A DNA stretch of 64,000 nucleotides from Caprimulgus europaeus (lineage: Eukaryota > Chordata > Aves > Caprimulgiformes > Caprimulgidae): contig OU015523.1 of NCBI GenBank assembly GCA_907165065.1, positions 120,678,246-120,742,245 on the forward strand. The letters run 5' to 3'. The notes beneath the pieces are model-generated. The model had not been told where the DNA came from. It was given only the letters and a program-made list of their open reading frames with translations, and did not search any database. A program made the translations under genes and the position numbers. Every line of letters starts with the position of its first letter. The first letter of the stretch is position 1. Below, one piece after another: positions 1-12,614 of the stretch.

Positions 1-5
1 TAGTT

Positions 6-38
6 TCTGTCCTTTAGTATCTGTCCTTTAGAATCTGT
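6..38. repeat. Short tandem repeat, 14-bp unit, ~2.4 copies
   Basis: The unit tctgtcctttagta is followed by tctgtcctttagaa and then a partial tctgt. It lies at the window edge, so more copies may exist upstream. No function is implied. Confidence 0.75.
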
Positions 39-3000
39 ACCACTTAAGAAACATCAGTAACTGCAAAAATAATCATCTTCCATTTAATATTTGTGACATC
101 TCTTTTTAGCAGTGGAGATTCCCAGTCATGAAATAGGCATCATTCATGTAGCAGTTTGAGGTTAAATATAAAAAACCACTGTAACAACAAAAAAAAAATT
201 AAAAAATCTATTTTTAATGAGCCTGGAAATCAAAAAGAGGGCCACAGCTACCTTCAGGAATACATGCAGTGGAAGCTGATTTCTGAGGAGGCTGCCATAA
301 GGATCAAGTGCCATGTACTTCTGCTGAACTGGGTCCATACTTTAGACTGTTACTTTTGGGATTGTATCCCCCCCCAGAAAAGCTGTATCACAGAATTTAA
401 AAGCAGGGTTTTATATGCAGACTATTTGTAAAGTAGTGATAGCAGCTCATCGGAGGACTTCAGCATTTCAAAAACATACACACTGGCAGTGTCTAAATGG
501 CACAGTGCAATATAGAGCTGGTAATAGACCAGATGCTGCTACTTCTTACCCTTCAGCTATGCTTCTTTAAATTTTATTAGAACATAATAAGCTCAGCTAA
601 AAATATGCTTTAATATGTCTGCATTAGTTAACAGCCTGGTAGGAATTCTAATTATTATTGAGTTTATCATGAGTACTACAATATGCCCTTTCTTTAAATT
701 TCTAGAGACCACTTAAGCTGCAGATTGTTAGCTGTATAAATATTTGTTGATATTTAAGATGCATAATTCATTTGTTTCCCAAAAAAAACCCGTGTAGCTG
801 TTTTTTAAATACTGTTCAGATGCTGCTATTTTAGTGAAAGCTATGCCACTTAGCCAGTTAGGCCTGTTGCAGTTCCAGTAGTTAGATGAAGAATTGGAAA
901 TTTGGGGTTTGGAAAATAGCTCTGAAAATGTTTGGGGTTTTTTTTTTAATTTTTCTGGGATATTCACTTAAGTATTATGATTTTTTTTTTTTTAAAATAA
1001 AAAGATTATTGACAAACACAAGACATAGAACTTCTAATTGACTAAACAATGTAAAAATAATAGTTGCAATGATTGCTCACCCAGGTTTTTTTCCTTGTAA
1101 GACTCAGTGGTATTCTTGATATTTTCACTCTTTTCTACACAGGTGCTGTAATAATTCAGCGTGCTATTATTGATCAATATTAGACCAGGAATGGAGAAAT
1201 CATCTGAATTTGCATCTGGCTGACAAGACAGGCACTCTTTTTGTTTTGTGTAGTTCAACATGTTCCACAGAAAAATGTGGTCACTAGGTGCTATTGCCTT
1301 AAAAAAAAAAAAAAAGTTTAACTTAATGATCACAAGCAAATTAATTGCAAATCACTCTTGGTGTTTTTTCCTCTCATGCTTGTGGAGTTTTCTTCTTTCT
1401 TTCAGCCTGGATTTGTCATTCTGCACTCAATTTATAGAGACTAATTCAAAATACCATACATAAGTTGATTTAAATTTTATTCAAGCCCTACCACCCCTCT
1501 GACTAGTGCTACTACCTTATTCTCCTAACCTTGACATTATCTGCCGAGTTGCAGTCTTCAGTGTGATCAGAGTCACTGCCCATGTTAGCATTAACTGGCT
1601 TTCTCATGGGGTCCTCTGTGGGTTACCTTTCTCTCTTGCACCTGGCAATGTATAAGATAAATCTTGTGAAGAGAAGAGAGGAAAAAAAACAAACCAAAAA
1701 AAACACCCAAACTCCCCAGGATTTCATTGTGTGCAGCTGCCTGCATTGCATTTCAATATATTGTTTTTATATAAATGTCGCCTGCCTGATATCTGAGTCT
1801 TTAATGTAGTAATAATAGTAGTCTAGCTCTGACTTCTTAGCTTATTTGCTATATTATCCTCTGTTCACTCTCTGATCACTGACCCCAGCGGCCCTTTCCA
1901 GCCCCAAAATTTTGTTTTCACTTATTTTATATTTTTTCTGTAAAAATATCAATGACCTTTTAAAAAATATATTTTAGCACATATGTCCTCTGCAAACAGA
2001 AACCTTTGCAAAAAACACCCCAGCAAATCACAGACCCCCTACCCCCAAAAAAACCCCAAACAAGTAGAATTCTCACTTATTAGCCCTTGAACATGCTAGG
2101 TTTCTAATCTTGGTTGTTTGCCTCCTCCTGGGCTTTCTCCTCTTTTGAGTGAAGTTTCATTAACTTTTTCTTGCTTTTTTGCTCCATATTAGTGAAGTTA
2201 TCTTCCTCCACTTCCATTCTATCAACTTTCTTCGTTAGTTAAGACCTTACTCCTTTTATGGTAAACAAGAAAATTCACAAAAGACAGAAATGGAATGTGA
2301 CGTGAGTAGGGCTGAATTACCAAAGAGAGGAAGAGAAGAAAAAATATCACCAAATATTTCTCTAATGAAACTTGTCATTTCCTAATGAAAGGAGTTGAAG
2401 GAATTTCTCATTAAAAACTGTTTTGTCTATGAATGCACATATGAACTATTATTTAGGGGCAAAAACTTCTCCTCTGAATCACACTTTTTATAGTCAATGT
2501 TTAATTGCAATGTGTTCAGATTCCTTACTGTGACCTGCCGCTACGTAATCGTTTCTTCCCTTCTTTTGATGTTCAGTTTTTTATTCCCCCCTCACCGAAG
2601 CACTCATTCATTTGATTGGTCTTTAGCTGTTTTCCCCACATTGCTGAGCATTTTCTTTTTTATTCTTCAACTTTTTTTTTTTTCCTCCTAGTCATCTGTA
2701 AGGCTCTATTTTCCATCTCTTCTTTTCTCCTTCACTTTATTCTGAGAAATATCATTAAATATAAATTTACTTCACACTTTGCTGAGAAATAAGAGATTCA
2801 GACTTATGCCTGTTTGTCCAAATAAAGTCCCACCAGCTTGTCCTGTGGTTGTGTCTATAGTGGCCACTTCAAAATTAACATGACCAGAACAGAGTTTTCC
2901 ATATTTCCCCGAAAGCTGACTTGCTACTTCCTTTCATGACTGCTGGAGTTTGTTGAAGTAACTGCATATTTCTTATCACCAACTGCATGACATATGGTCA

Positions 3001-5375
3001 TTCATACCTCAGCCAAAGGGACTAAACTAGAAATACATCAACTCAATAATTTAATGCACCAAGATAGTCACAGTGGACTTCTGAAACCAATCAAGATACG
3101 GATCTGGAGTAGCTAACTTTAGTGTGACCCAAATGATAAAATAATATTACAAAAAGGAGAGGTGGAAGGGCAAAGGACAGCTCTATTTTTTTGTATCTTT
3201 GATTGCTTTTAATTGATGTGAATTTCAGTGAAACAAAGCAATATCTGCTTCCATAAATAATTTCAGGTGTGTTGATGCTAAAATACTGTGTGTTGATTTA
3301 TTACTATGTAGACATGAACACCTAATTACAATGGCAAATGGAAGTTTACAACTTGGGAATCAAGTCTTCCTTAGGTAGTTCTCAATGAATAGAAATTCTA
3401 CATACATATTTATGGTAAATTTTTTGCACTGAGTGCTTAATTCCCTTTCCTTTTATGAGAACCTGGATATAAAACCATCAGAGATGTTATGTTACACTTT
3501 CTTGCCCCTTGGCATTTTCCAGGAAAAGCAATGTAAAGTTTGAATTGACCTTGTTTTAATACATTGCAAAACTATGTGCTTGTCAAAGAAATATGGCACC
3601 GTACTAATAGTCTCTTTCTGTTAAATTGCATCGTGCCCTCATGCAAAACGATTGTGTACTATTTTGTGTAATATATAGAAAAAATTAATTTAAACATATA
3701 TTAATAATTTACATGGGTACTTATACATATAAATGTATAAAATTCACAGTTACAGCCTCCAATCTGCCTTTAAAAAAGGTTCACTGAGCAATTTTAGCCT
3801 TATTTTTCTCCTTATTTTTCTAGCCTCTGAGCAGTTTCAGAGGGGATCAACATAACAGGGTTTCATGCTTTCTATTCTCAATGGAATGTTTTGGGGTTTT
3901 TTTGGTTCTCCACTCCCCCCCGCCCCAGATATAGCAGTTAGCAGAGTATGGTTGTCTCACTTTCAAATCCCAAGTTAGATGCCCTTCATACTGCATCACG
4001 CTATATGGGCAGAGAAGATCAGGTGGCTCTAATTTCTGGATATCTGGATTGCACTCCTGACTTTGATGAGCCTTGCACGTTGTGGAGCTCACAACAGTGC
4101 TCCAATAGGAGTACTGTACCTGGGGATATTAACCCAGCAAAGTTAGTGATAGTTACCAAGCCCATGGTCAAGCAAATATGATTATTTTACTTGACAGTCT
4201 CCCAAAAACTCTTTCAGAAAAAATCTAAGAACTGTAGAGCTCAAACTGTTAAGACAACTGCAATTAAATTGATTAAATTGACAGAGTTGTTGGGATGTCA
4301 AAGTCTATGCAATATATGTCTCACAACAATCACATTCTAGCTGGAGATGTGACCAACACTAAGGAGCTCACATAAACCAAATATATTTTAGCTGATGTTG
4401 ATTGGGACTCAAATTCTCTTGGAAATCCAAACTAGTGTGTAAGATATTAAGACTTATACTCCATCTCTTTCTTCATGAAATGTATTCCTAATAGGATTAA
4501 TAGAAAGATAAGGATTGTACTCTAGGTGAAATTAACATACTGCAGACAAGAGCAGAATAGCCACAGGATAACATTTCTCATCTAGCCTGGAAACAAAACC
4601 ACCAATAAAGCCCAAGCAAAGGCAGATTTATAATTATACATCTTCATACTAAGCCGAATGAACCTTCAGTGAGCAGACACTATGCTGTGGTTTTGCACAC
4701 TGTTTCTCAGCCAGGAATCATTTCCACAGGAAAGTGATGTTATTTTTCCTGTAGGTAACAGATGGACTTTGCAATTGAGATTTTTTTTTTTTCCCTTATT
4801 GCCTGTTATCTCTAATGAAAGTCTGTCCTCTTAGAAATCCAGTCTTAATATATTTTATTTATGTATAACATATTTATGCATAACATCTTTTGCTTAAGGT
4901 GCAGATGCTGTTAGAAAGCAAAAGATTTTTTAATAAATAAGGAAAAGAATGGACATCAGCATGGCATAGATTATGCCATTCTACATACCACTGCTGTCCC
5001 ATCTTAAACATGGACGAAACCACTAGTGTCACACTGAATATTGCAGAAGCAGAGATTGAGAAGAGATGAGCAGCATGGGAAAACTCAAAAAAGTAAAATT
5101 TCTATGATAGAAAAAAATACCACTGGGCAGAAAAATCAAACAAAGCAAATAAACATTTAAATGTTTAAAGGGATATCAGATTAATCAGATTAAACAACCA
5201 GGTGAAAACTTGTTTTTAGTGTAAGTAGAATTCTGTTGGCAAGTGATTGGGGACAAGAAGAATTGAGCTGCATCTATTGCTAACAAGAATATCCAGAAAT
5301 TATAAATAAAGCAGAAGAATTTATAAGAAAACAAAATGACATTTTTTTAGACTTTAAATCACTAAGATATGATGT
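39..5375. other. AT-rich unique sequence, no gene recognised
   Basis: No recognisable repeat family, RNA gene or convincing coding frame was found. The open frames are 60-100 codons, many begin at non-ATG codons, and none has protein-like composition. Short homopolymer runs occur (poly-A near 1301-1314, a C-rich run with one G near 3914-3926). It may be intergenic or intronic DNA. Confidence 0.6.
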
Positions 5376-5379
5376 CAGG

Positions 5380-6475
5380 GAGGAATTTAAGATGGAAGGG
5401 ATTTCTGGAGACCATTTTGCCATTTTGTCCTGTCTGCACCTCAAAACGGGGCCAACTTAAATCAGAGTTCTTGCAGTCTTTTCCAGTTGGATTTTTAATG
5501 TATCAAGGATGGAGATTGCACAACCTCTTCGTGCCACACTCTCCAGTGTTTTACTATCTTTCTTATGAATATTTCTCCTAATATACAATCAGAATTTCCC
5601 ATGCTGCAGCTTGTGCTTTGTCATTTGTTGTTCTTTGTATTTCTAAGAAGTGTCTAGTTTCATCCACTTTGTACTCTCTGATTAGATAAACAACAGTAAG
5701 GTCTCCCTTCAGCTTTCTGTTCTCCAGATTGGAGAAACTCAGTTCTCTCAGTTTCTCCTCACATATCATATGGGCCAGCTCCCTTGCCATCTTGATTGCC
5801 TTTTGTTGGCCTAGGTACTAGAAATGTCTTTCTTGAATAGAAGTGTCCAAAACTGGACAAAGTTCTCCAGATCTGGTCCCACATGTGCTGAATAGAGTGG
5901 CAGATTCACTTCCCTTGGCCTTCTGTCTACACTCTTGTTAATACAGTCTTGGTACGTGACTGGTCTTGGTACATGACTGGTCTTCTTCAATACAAAGGCA
6001 CCCTGCTGACTCACATTCAACTTGTTGTCTACCAGGATACCCAGGTCCTTTTCTGTAAAGTTGTTTTCTGTACAACCAGATCCCAGCCTGTGTTATTGCA
6101 TGAGATCATTTCATCTCAGCTCCAGGACTGCACATTTATTTTTTGGTGAACTCATGAAGTTCCTTTGAATCTATATCTTCAGCCTTTTGAGCTCCCTCTG
6201 AATGACAGCCTTGACCTTGAGCTTGTTGAGTACTCCTCCCATCAATTTGATTTCATCCAAAACCTTACTGAGGTGCACTCTATCCCACTGCTCAGATCAT
6301 TAAGACTGACTTTAAGCAGACCTGGCTTCAGGACTGATCCCCAAGTGGCACCATTATCAATCAACAGTTTTTTGGAGATCATGCTGTTGATCACAACTCT
6401 TTGACCCTGCAATATCCTTTATTATGAGGGTCACATATTCCTCTGCTGCATCTGGTGCTGGCCAGTTCTGCAGAA
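5380..6475 (-). mobile_element. Old CR1 LINE fragment (ORF2 C-terminal part and 3' UTR)
   Basis: The minus strand reads as degenerate CR1 ORF2. Near 5811-6020 it gives REVNLPLYSAHVGPDLE followed by VQFW, corresponding to the CR1 block [23 protein letters not shown]. Near 5700-5760 it gives a frame equivalent to the conserved [13 protein letters not shown] block. The 3' UTR lies at lower coordinates, where a degraded version of the CR1 3' non-coding sequence can be followed to about 5380. Several frameshifts and stops interrupt the frame and there is no intact reverse transcriptase. The number of differences marks it as one of the older CR1 copies here. Ends are approximate. Confidence 0.85.
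5951..5984. repeat. 17-bp tandem duplication inside the old CR1
   Basis: ggtacgtgactggtctt is followed directly by ggtacatgactggtctt, two 17-bp copies differing at one base. CR1 relatives have a single copy here as far as I recall, so this is probably a duplication that arose after insertion. Confidence 0.8.
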
Positions 6476-7597
6476 GTCTCTGAACACAAGAGCCTTAACC
6501 AATGATCCAGTATGATCATCTAAGTAATTCTTCTCTGAGTGTCATAGGATTTAGTGAACTATTCAATAGACTTTGATCTCTGGAATGACACATTTTCTAA
6601 TCAATAGAATATGCAGAACTATTTAAAAAATTAAAGTAATTTTCTAGAGTAAAAAGCATTCAGGTTTCATTTGTTTTCTCAAGCTACAGTTAGCATTCAA
6701 ATTTAGTTTCTTCTTGCAGCATTCTGTGAAATTTATTTTCACCACGAAGATTCAATTTATTAAAGTCTTTTTTTTTTTCATTTTATTTTAAAAAATACTA
6801 CAATCAGTATCTGTCACAATTGAATTAGTGTGATTTGCTACCCTGCCCCTCCTTGCTAGTATACTGCTGTGCAGTTAGCCCTTAACAAATCAAAGATCAG
6901 AGTATGACTATTGCAAATCAGATTTGAAAAGTGTTTACTTCAGGGAAATTTGTACAGTTAATCTAGTATATTACACTCTATGTAATGATTCATTCACTGT
7001 TCTTGAAATAATAAAAATTTAAGCTAAGGGTGACACTTTGATAGTCTACAATAAAAACAAAAGCATTCTAAGGAAAAAATTTGCAAACTTGATTTTTTTT
7101 TTTATGTAAGAAAAGGAAAGACTTGTTGGTCACTTTGCCATTCTCTCTCATAGTATAACTGCAGCAAGCAGGATGTTGGCTTAAGTATTCTAATGTCATG
7201 ATGGACTGGGTATTTCTTCCCATAGTGTCTGCTGCAGAATTACATGAGGTGGGATTTTTAAAGTTTGGGGTTTGATTTTTTTTGCTTTAGTTTTGGTGGG
7301 TTTTTTTAATTGTATCAAGTAAGCAGATTTGAAGTGAATTTAAATAAGTTCAGCTTCATTGATATGAATTATTTTCCTGCTATAAAAGCTTCACTACAGT
7401 TTCATTTAGTAATATTTGTTGGTTTTTATTAGCATGCCTAGAATAGTGGTAGTAGAGACTATAGGAAGTCTTAGCTGGAGTGTCAAATAAGGGACATTCT
7501 ACATTAAGAACAGCTTTTCCAAGATATAGGCCAGATGGTAGGCTTGGGACTTAGAAGCTGAGAGAAATAGCTGGAGCTGTGTCAAGAGAAATAGTTC

Positions 7598-7621
7598 TTT
7601 TTTTTTTTAAAAAAAAAAAAA
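7598..7621. repeat. Poly-T/poly-A self-complementary tract
   Basis: Eleven T are followed directly by thirteen A. This is a simple perfect inverted repeat capable of cruciform or hairpin formation and prone to length variation. Confidence 0.85.
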
Positions 7622-8050
7622 GCAGCACACTAGAAAAAAGAAAGGAAGAGACACTATCAAGTCAAATCAACACAAGTAACTATTTGTGGTATCATTCTCA
7701 GGTCTGCATGAATGCAGGTATTGCTCACATAATAACGTAGCAAACAAATGTAAAACAAGGATGAGGAACAAGGTAAACATAACAAATATTTGGATACATC
7801 TATACAAATATAATTCACTCTATTTAGCTTTAAGATGTTGTCAACCCATGACTTCATAACACAGCTTTTCAAATATCCATCAAGTTTGAACTGAAGCTGT
7901 TACCTGTCCAAACCCATGGGACAGGAACTACATGTATACCAAAATGCCAAGACAGCACAGTGCATTAAAAGGCAAGTTATTCTCTACCTGTGAACCCAGG
8001 ATTAAGTTTCTTGCCCAGCTGTCCAATATTAACTATAGAGTTATATAATA

Positions 8051-8104
8051 GGTTTATAATCTTCAGCATAGGTTTATAATCATAAACTTATAATCTTCAG
8101 CAAC
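8051..8104. repeat. Local direct repeat, ~20-bp unit
   Basis: ggtttataatcttcagcata at 8051-8070 is followed by ggtttataatcataaac and then ttataatcttcagcaac. It is an imperfect, locally duplicated motif of two to three copies in otherwise unique DNA. Confidence 0.65.
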
Positions 8105-9227
8105 AACAGCAGTCAAACCATGACTCTTATAAGTTAGTTGTCATTGTGCTATACCATTACAAAGGAGAAAGATATATTGACCTCATTTCTTATGGAAAGT
8201 GTCATGAAATACTACTATAGATATATAAATATGAAAGAATTTTATGGTCTAAGACAGATAGCTCCAAATCAGGTGTACAGCAAACACTTTTAGTAGCAGG
8301 CATTGGAAGTAAGAAGTAGCCTTAGCCAAACACTGTTCAAAGCTGGAATATGTTGTTGCTGTCATGAATTGATCTCAAAACTAGTGACAAGTATTTTCCA
8401 TTCTTGAAACATGTCCTTGCTGGAGGAAACATTCCAGGATAACCAGTTTTAGAACAATTTATGGATTGAGAGATAGCTGAAAGAGTCTACAGGTCTTATT
8501 GAAGATAACTGTAGCTCTTAGACAATTGTTTAACACTGAGGTTCTGCATAAGTTCATAAGAGAAAAGAACAGCAAAGGTTTATGTATATCTGATTTGCTT
8601 TGGATAACAAGAGAGGATAAACATATGCAGAGTGAGGGAGCTGGATTCCTTTCATACCTAGATATGTAAAAACTTTAGTATTTAGACAGCATGTTTCCTA
8701 TCTATGAAACTAGAAGGGGGAATTCCCTTATTAACAGAGGATTGAACATTACTAGCTGGAAGGAAGATGCAGATTGGATTTTCTGAGCAGGATTTTCAAA
8801 ACTCTTTAAGCATGCCTAACTGCTTCCGTTCTCAAAAGACAAGAACTGGTGCATTTGGGAGATTTTGGAAAACAACCCGTGAGGCTCTGTAGGCAGAAAG
8901 AGAGGGAGAATTTTACAGTTGAAGAATGCAAAGCCATGCCTCTCTTTTCTGAAATGTACTGCAGGCTGAGAAAGTCCCTGTGTACCCTGACAAGGTGTGT
9001 GAGAATGTATTGTAGTGCACATTTCTGTTTTCACTCTGTGTTATCCAGTATTTCGAGAAAGAACTACTGTTCCTGAATATTTGGTTTATGATGCACTAGA
9101 GAGATTATGAAAGTCTTTAGAGAACATATCGCTATATTTGCTACCTAATAACTTCAACAAGCTGTTAATGTGTTTTAGGTAGGTAGAGTAAAAATTCTCT
9201 ATCAATTTATTTAATAAGAAAGCTTAA

Positions 9228-9604
9228 GAGGTGATTTCATCATGGTCTACAAGCACTTAACTGAAGAAGGCCATCAGATGGCAATGGCTTTTTAATTTAC
9301 TGGAAAGTCATAATGAGTTTCAGTGGATAGAAACTGATGCTAGATAAATCCAGACCAGAAACAAGGTACATATAATAAGTAAAGCTAATCATGCATTCAA
9401 AAATCTTTCCTAGGTGTATGATGAATTCCTCACCACCTGAAGTCTAAAAGTTGAGTCTGGATATCCTTCAATTAAGTTTGTGATAGTTCAAACAGAAGCC
9501 ATAAATTTGATACTGGAATTAGTGAGTGAAGTTCTTTTTCATGTGCTTGCCCAGAAATCAGGCAGGTATTTTAATGGCTGGTTCTAACTTTAAATCTATG
9601 AAGA
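9228..9604 (+). mobile_element. Ancient CR1-like LINE 3' end
   Basis: The stretch beginning aagcttaagaggtgatttc and continuing with tggtctacaagcactt matches the old reptile/bird CR1 pattern encoding 'LRGDLITVYKYL'. Further on it carries the diverged 'LDKSRPETRY' and 'LPRVYDEFLTT' blocks. It ends with aaatctatgaa near 9603, the CR1 3' terminal motif. Divergence is high and no frame survives. A much younger CR1 begins immediately downstream. The lineage is recognised from pattern only. Confidence 0.6.
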
Positions 9605-9617
9605 CTAGGTGAATAGT

Positions 9618-10120
9618 GAATACATTCCTTTACATTACAAGAAGGACATTGAGTTGCTGGACCATGTGCAAAGAAGGGCAATGGAGCTGGTGAAGGGCCT
9701 GGAGAGCAAGTCTTATGAGGACCAGCTGAGGGAACTGGAGTTGTTTAGTCTGGAGAAGAGGAGGCTGAGGGGAGACCTTCTCACCCTCTACAACTACCTG
9801 AAAGGAGACTGTAGTGAGGTGGGTGTTGGTCTTTTCTCCCAAATAAGAAGTGATAAAACAAGAGGGAAAGGCCTTAAGTTGCACCAGGGGAGGTTTAGGT
9901 TGGATATTGGGAAAAAATTCTTCACCACAAAGGTTGTGAAGTATTGGAACAGGCTGCCCAGGGAAGTGGTGGAGTTACCATCCCTGGAGGTATTTAAAAG
10001 ACATGTAGGTGTGATGCTAGGGGACATGCTTGGTGGTGAACTTGGCAATGCTTGGTTTATGGTTGGACTAGATGATGGCAATGGTCTTTTTCAACCAAAC
10101 TATCCTATGATTCTATGATT
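9618..10120 (+). mobile_element. CR1 LINE, 5'-truncated, with open ORF2 C-terminus
   Basis: This is the best preserved CR1 here. An uninterrupted frame (start drawn at 9609, stop ending 10118) encodes about 165 residues of the ORF2 C-terminal region: [20 protein letters not shown], then [20 protein letters not shown], then [37 protein letters not shown] and [15 protein letters not shown]. This domain lies downstream of the reverse transcriptase, so the copy cannot mobilise. The 3' end is the canonical tatcctatgattctatgatt at 10101-10120. The 5' break near 9618 falls inside the conserved HYKKDIELL block, as expected from incomplete reverse transcription. It shares a subfamily pattern ([17 protein letters not shown]) with the copies near 49.3 and 53.3 kb. 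Confidence 0.93.
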
Positions 10121-11350
10121 ATTCAGAAACTCCCCAAATTTTTTGCACATAATAAATGGCAGCAATATTTTTGTACAAAATCACCAGTGTAAGACAAAAT
10201 ATACCAGACAAAAGACATGACGTATTTCTACCCTCCAGAGCTTGCTTTCTAACACAGGTTTCAAGATGGTTATGTGGAACATGAGAATTGAGTCTGTTCT
10301 TGATATGGCTTTCCAGAGTGTAAGGTAAATATACAAGTCTTTACAATACGAGGATGAACGGAAGACACCACCAAAATTCATTTCCTTTTGTCGCTTCATT
10401 TATTGCTGATTTTAGCTCTGAACACTCGGTTGTTATATCTTAGACCATACATAGCCCGTACCATATTTTCCTTTTTTTCCAATAGAGGAAAAAAATCTTG
10501 TGATCGGACTCTGTAGATTTGTCATAGAAAGTAATGACTGGGTTTTTTCTTACAAGGCTAGTATCAGTAAGTCTGTATTTTTCCTTCTTCCTTTTTTCTA
10601 ATCTATCTAATTAAAAAAAAACAAAAAGACTCATGAGGTTAGTGTTGGAAATGTTGGATGAATACACAATCTCAGACTGAAAACTGAATCAATGGAATTA
10701 GAAATCAGAAGCTTTCCTTGCTTTATATTTACAGTATCTGTTTGGGTGAAAGAGTAAGAGATGGTCTTTTCTTCCTGCAAGAATGCCCATTAGAATCCAT
10801 CCTTATCTTTATATTTAAGAATACAGTACAATATTTTTTCAGTTTAGCTCAATCAATACACAAACATTCTAGCCATTTAATTTACTGTCTCCTAATTTCT
10901 CTCAGAAAGGATAGTTTAGATACTCACCTGCACGTAGAAACAAGCAATCTTCTTTAGGTCCATTTTGTAGATATAGAAACTGATGCATCCAACTCAGTTT
11001 TTAGGGATGCTATATAAAATGTTCAAAGACTTATCTTTTCTTAACAATCAAACACTAATTAATGTTATTTATTCCACTCAATGAGTCATTAACACTTTAA
11101 AAAAGGTCAGACCTGAACTGGGCTATTTAGAAATATGTAGAACTTCAATATTTTTATTTCATTACTATTTAAGTATGTACCTGAAGAGCATCTGAAGAAA
11201 TGTTAGAGAGAAATGAATAACACTAATGTTTTCCAGCTATGGAAGTGAGTTGAATTAGAGCTGACAAGAGTGTTCTGTGTTATTTGGTCACCATTTCAAA
11301 CAGCACATCCTCAACTTTTCAATTTAAGTTAAGAAGGGCTAGGCTGGTGA
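10121..11350. other. AT-rich unique sequence
   Basis: No gene, repeat family or RNA was recognised. Open frames of at most 79 codons look random. Confidence 0.6.
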
Positions 11351-11354
11351 AGAA

Positions 11355-11495
11355 CCTGGGCCTATCTAACACAGTAAGCCTTCTCCAGCAGTGGCTGCAA
11401 GCAGACTGCAGGAGAAAAAGATGAACTGAACATGCATATTTGACGGGTCCACCAGACTCTAAGCATCTTCAACTGAGGGAATTTCCTGAATGTGT
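11355..11495 (+). repeat. Probable ancient amniote interspersed repeat
   Basis: The string gggcctatctaacacagtaa followed by ttctccagcagtggctgcaa resembles an old interspersed sequence I recall from turtle, crocodile and bird DNA (pattern CCATCTAGCCCAGTATCCTG, then CAGTGGCC, then an A/G-rich part). A second, clearer copy lies at 63222-63362 in this window. I cannot name the family. The match is from memory and imperfect. Confidence 0.4.
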
Positions 11496-12594
11496 TTAGT
11501 TTAGTTACTATCTAGTTCATTACAAAAGATCCTTTTACCGAACGCTTCTTCAAGGAGCATTTTTTATCTTATATCTTGAAGCTATATGTAGGAGAGACAA
11601 TCTTTTTTGTCTTATGGAGTTTTGAATGTAAAATAAAATTTCTTAAAAAATAAATATAATTGTGAGCAGTTTAGCTGGAGAAGAACAGTATGCATAAGGG
11701 GTAATAAAATGCACGTTTTAAGAACTCACATGTGTTCAAAAGAGTTGAACCACTAAGGTCATGAAAAATTGAGAGGGAAAATATTCCCACTATGAGTTCA
11801 GATATGAAGGTAGTCATTGAGGAATAAACATTAGGAGTTTTGACATATATCTCCTACTTAAGAGTAGATATTTTTCTGGTCCATTATGTGAGCTCACAAA
11901 AAAACCTGTGAAAGATCGAATCTCCTAAGTGCTTAATCATTAGAATCATTAATAAATGTGACAAGAAAAATGAATTTCATTTATTTAGATAAATATTATT
12001 ATTAAGCAGTCAGTTGCACTGAACTCAACCTCTTTGCTATTCTTAAATGTTGTGAAAAAGTTTGACTTCAGTGATACATTATTGTATGCTCAACATGGCA
12101 ACTGATACTGAAGAATGTCTCACATTTGCACGTGTATACCATGCTGACTCTGGAAGGGTTTGGATGTAGCAGAGGTAGGTTTTCTGTATCTAATTTTAAA
12201 CCTCTACTATCTGAGCTAGTTATCCAAATATTAGCTACAATCAAAGAAGAGAAACAGTGGATTTTAGGGTGAAAAATGTGTCATCTTAAAGAAGAGGTCT
12301 AAAAGAGACAGATGTCTCATACTGTAACAGTTCTGTTCACTTTTGTTGACTGGAAAAGGAGCCTAGGGTGACTAGCTCAGATGCAGATGTCTAACTTAGG
12401 TGTGATGCATTTCTCCCTAGAGGCTCTAGTGTCCTTCCTTGTTAACTGTAGAAATAATCTTTCTTCAGATTGGAAACTTTGGAAATAAGCCTTGTAGGAA
12501 GCCTAATATCTTTATAGCTTTAAACAGTTATAATATTTTACAATTTCTGTGAGCATCTGTGAGCCTTGATAAAAGAAATTTTGAACTGGAAACC

Positions 12595-12614
12595 ACACTA
12601 GTTTAGACTAGTGT
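12595..12614. repeat. Short perfect inverted repeat (8-bp arms)
   Basis: acactagt, a 4-base spacer ttag, then actagtgt. The arms are perfectly complementary. It is short enough to arise by chance. Confidence 0.7.

Larger units (their letters stand above)
6476..9225. other. AT-rich unique sequence with small local repeats
   Basis: No gene or known repeat family was recognised. The region contains a T11/A13 homopolymer junction at 7598-7621 and a small direct repeat at 8051-8104, each listed separately. Open frames are 85 codons or fewer and look random. Confidence 0.6.
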
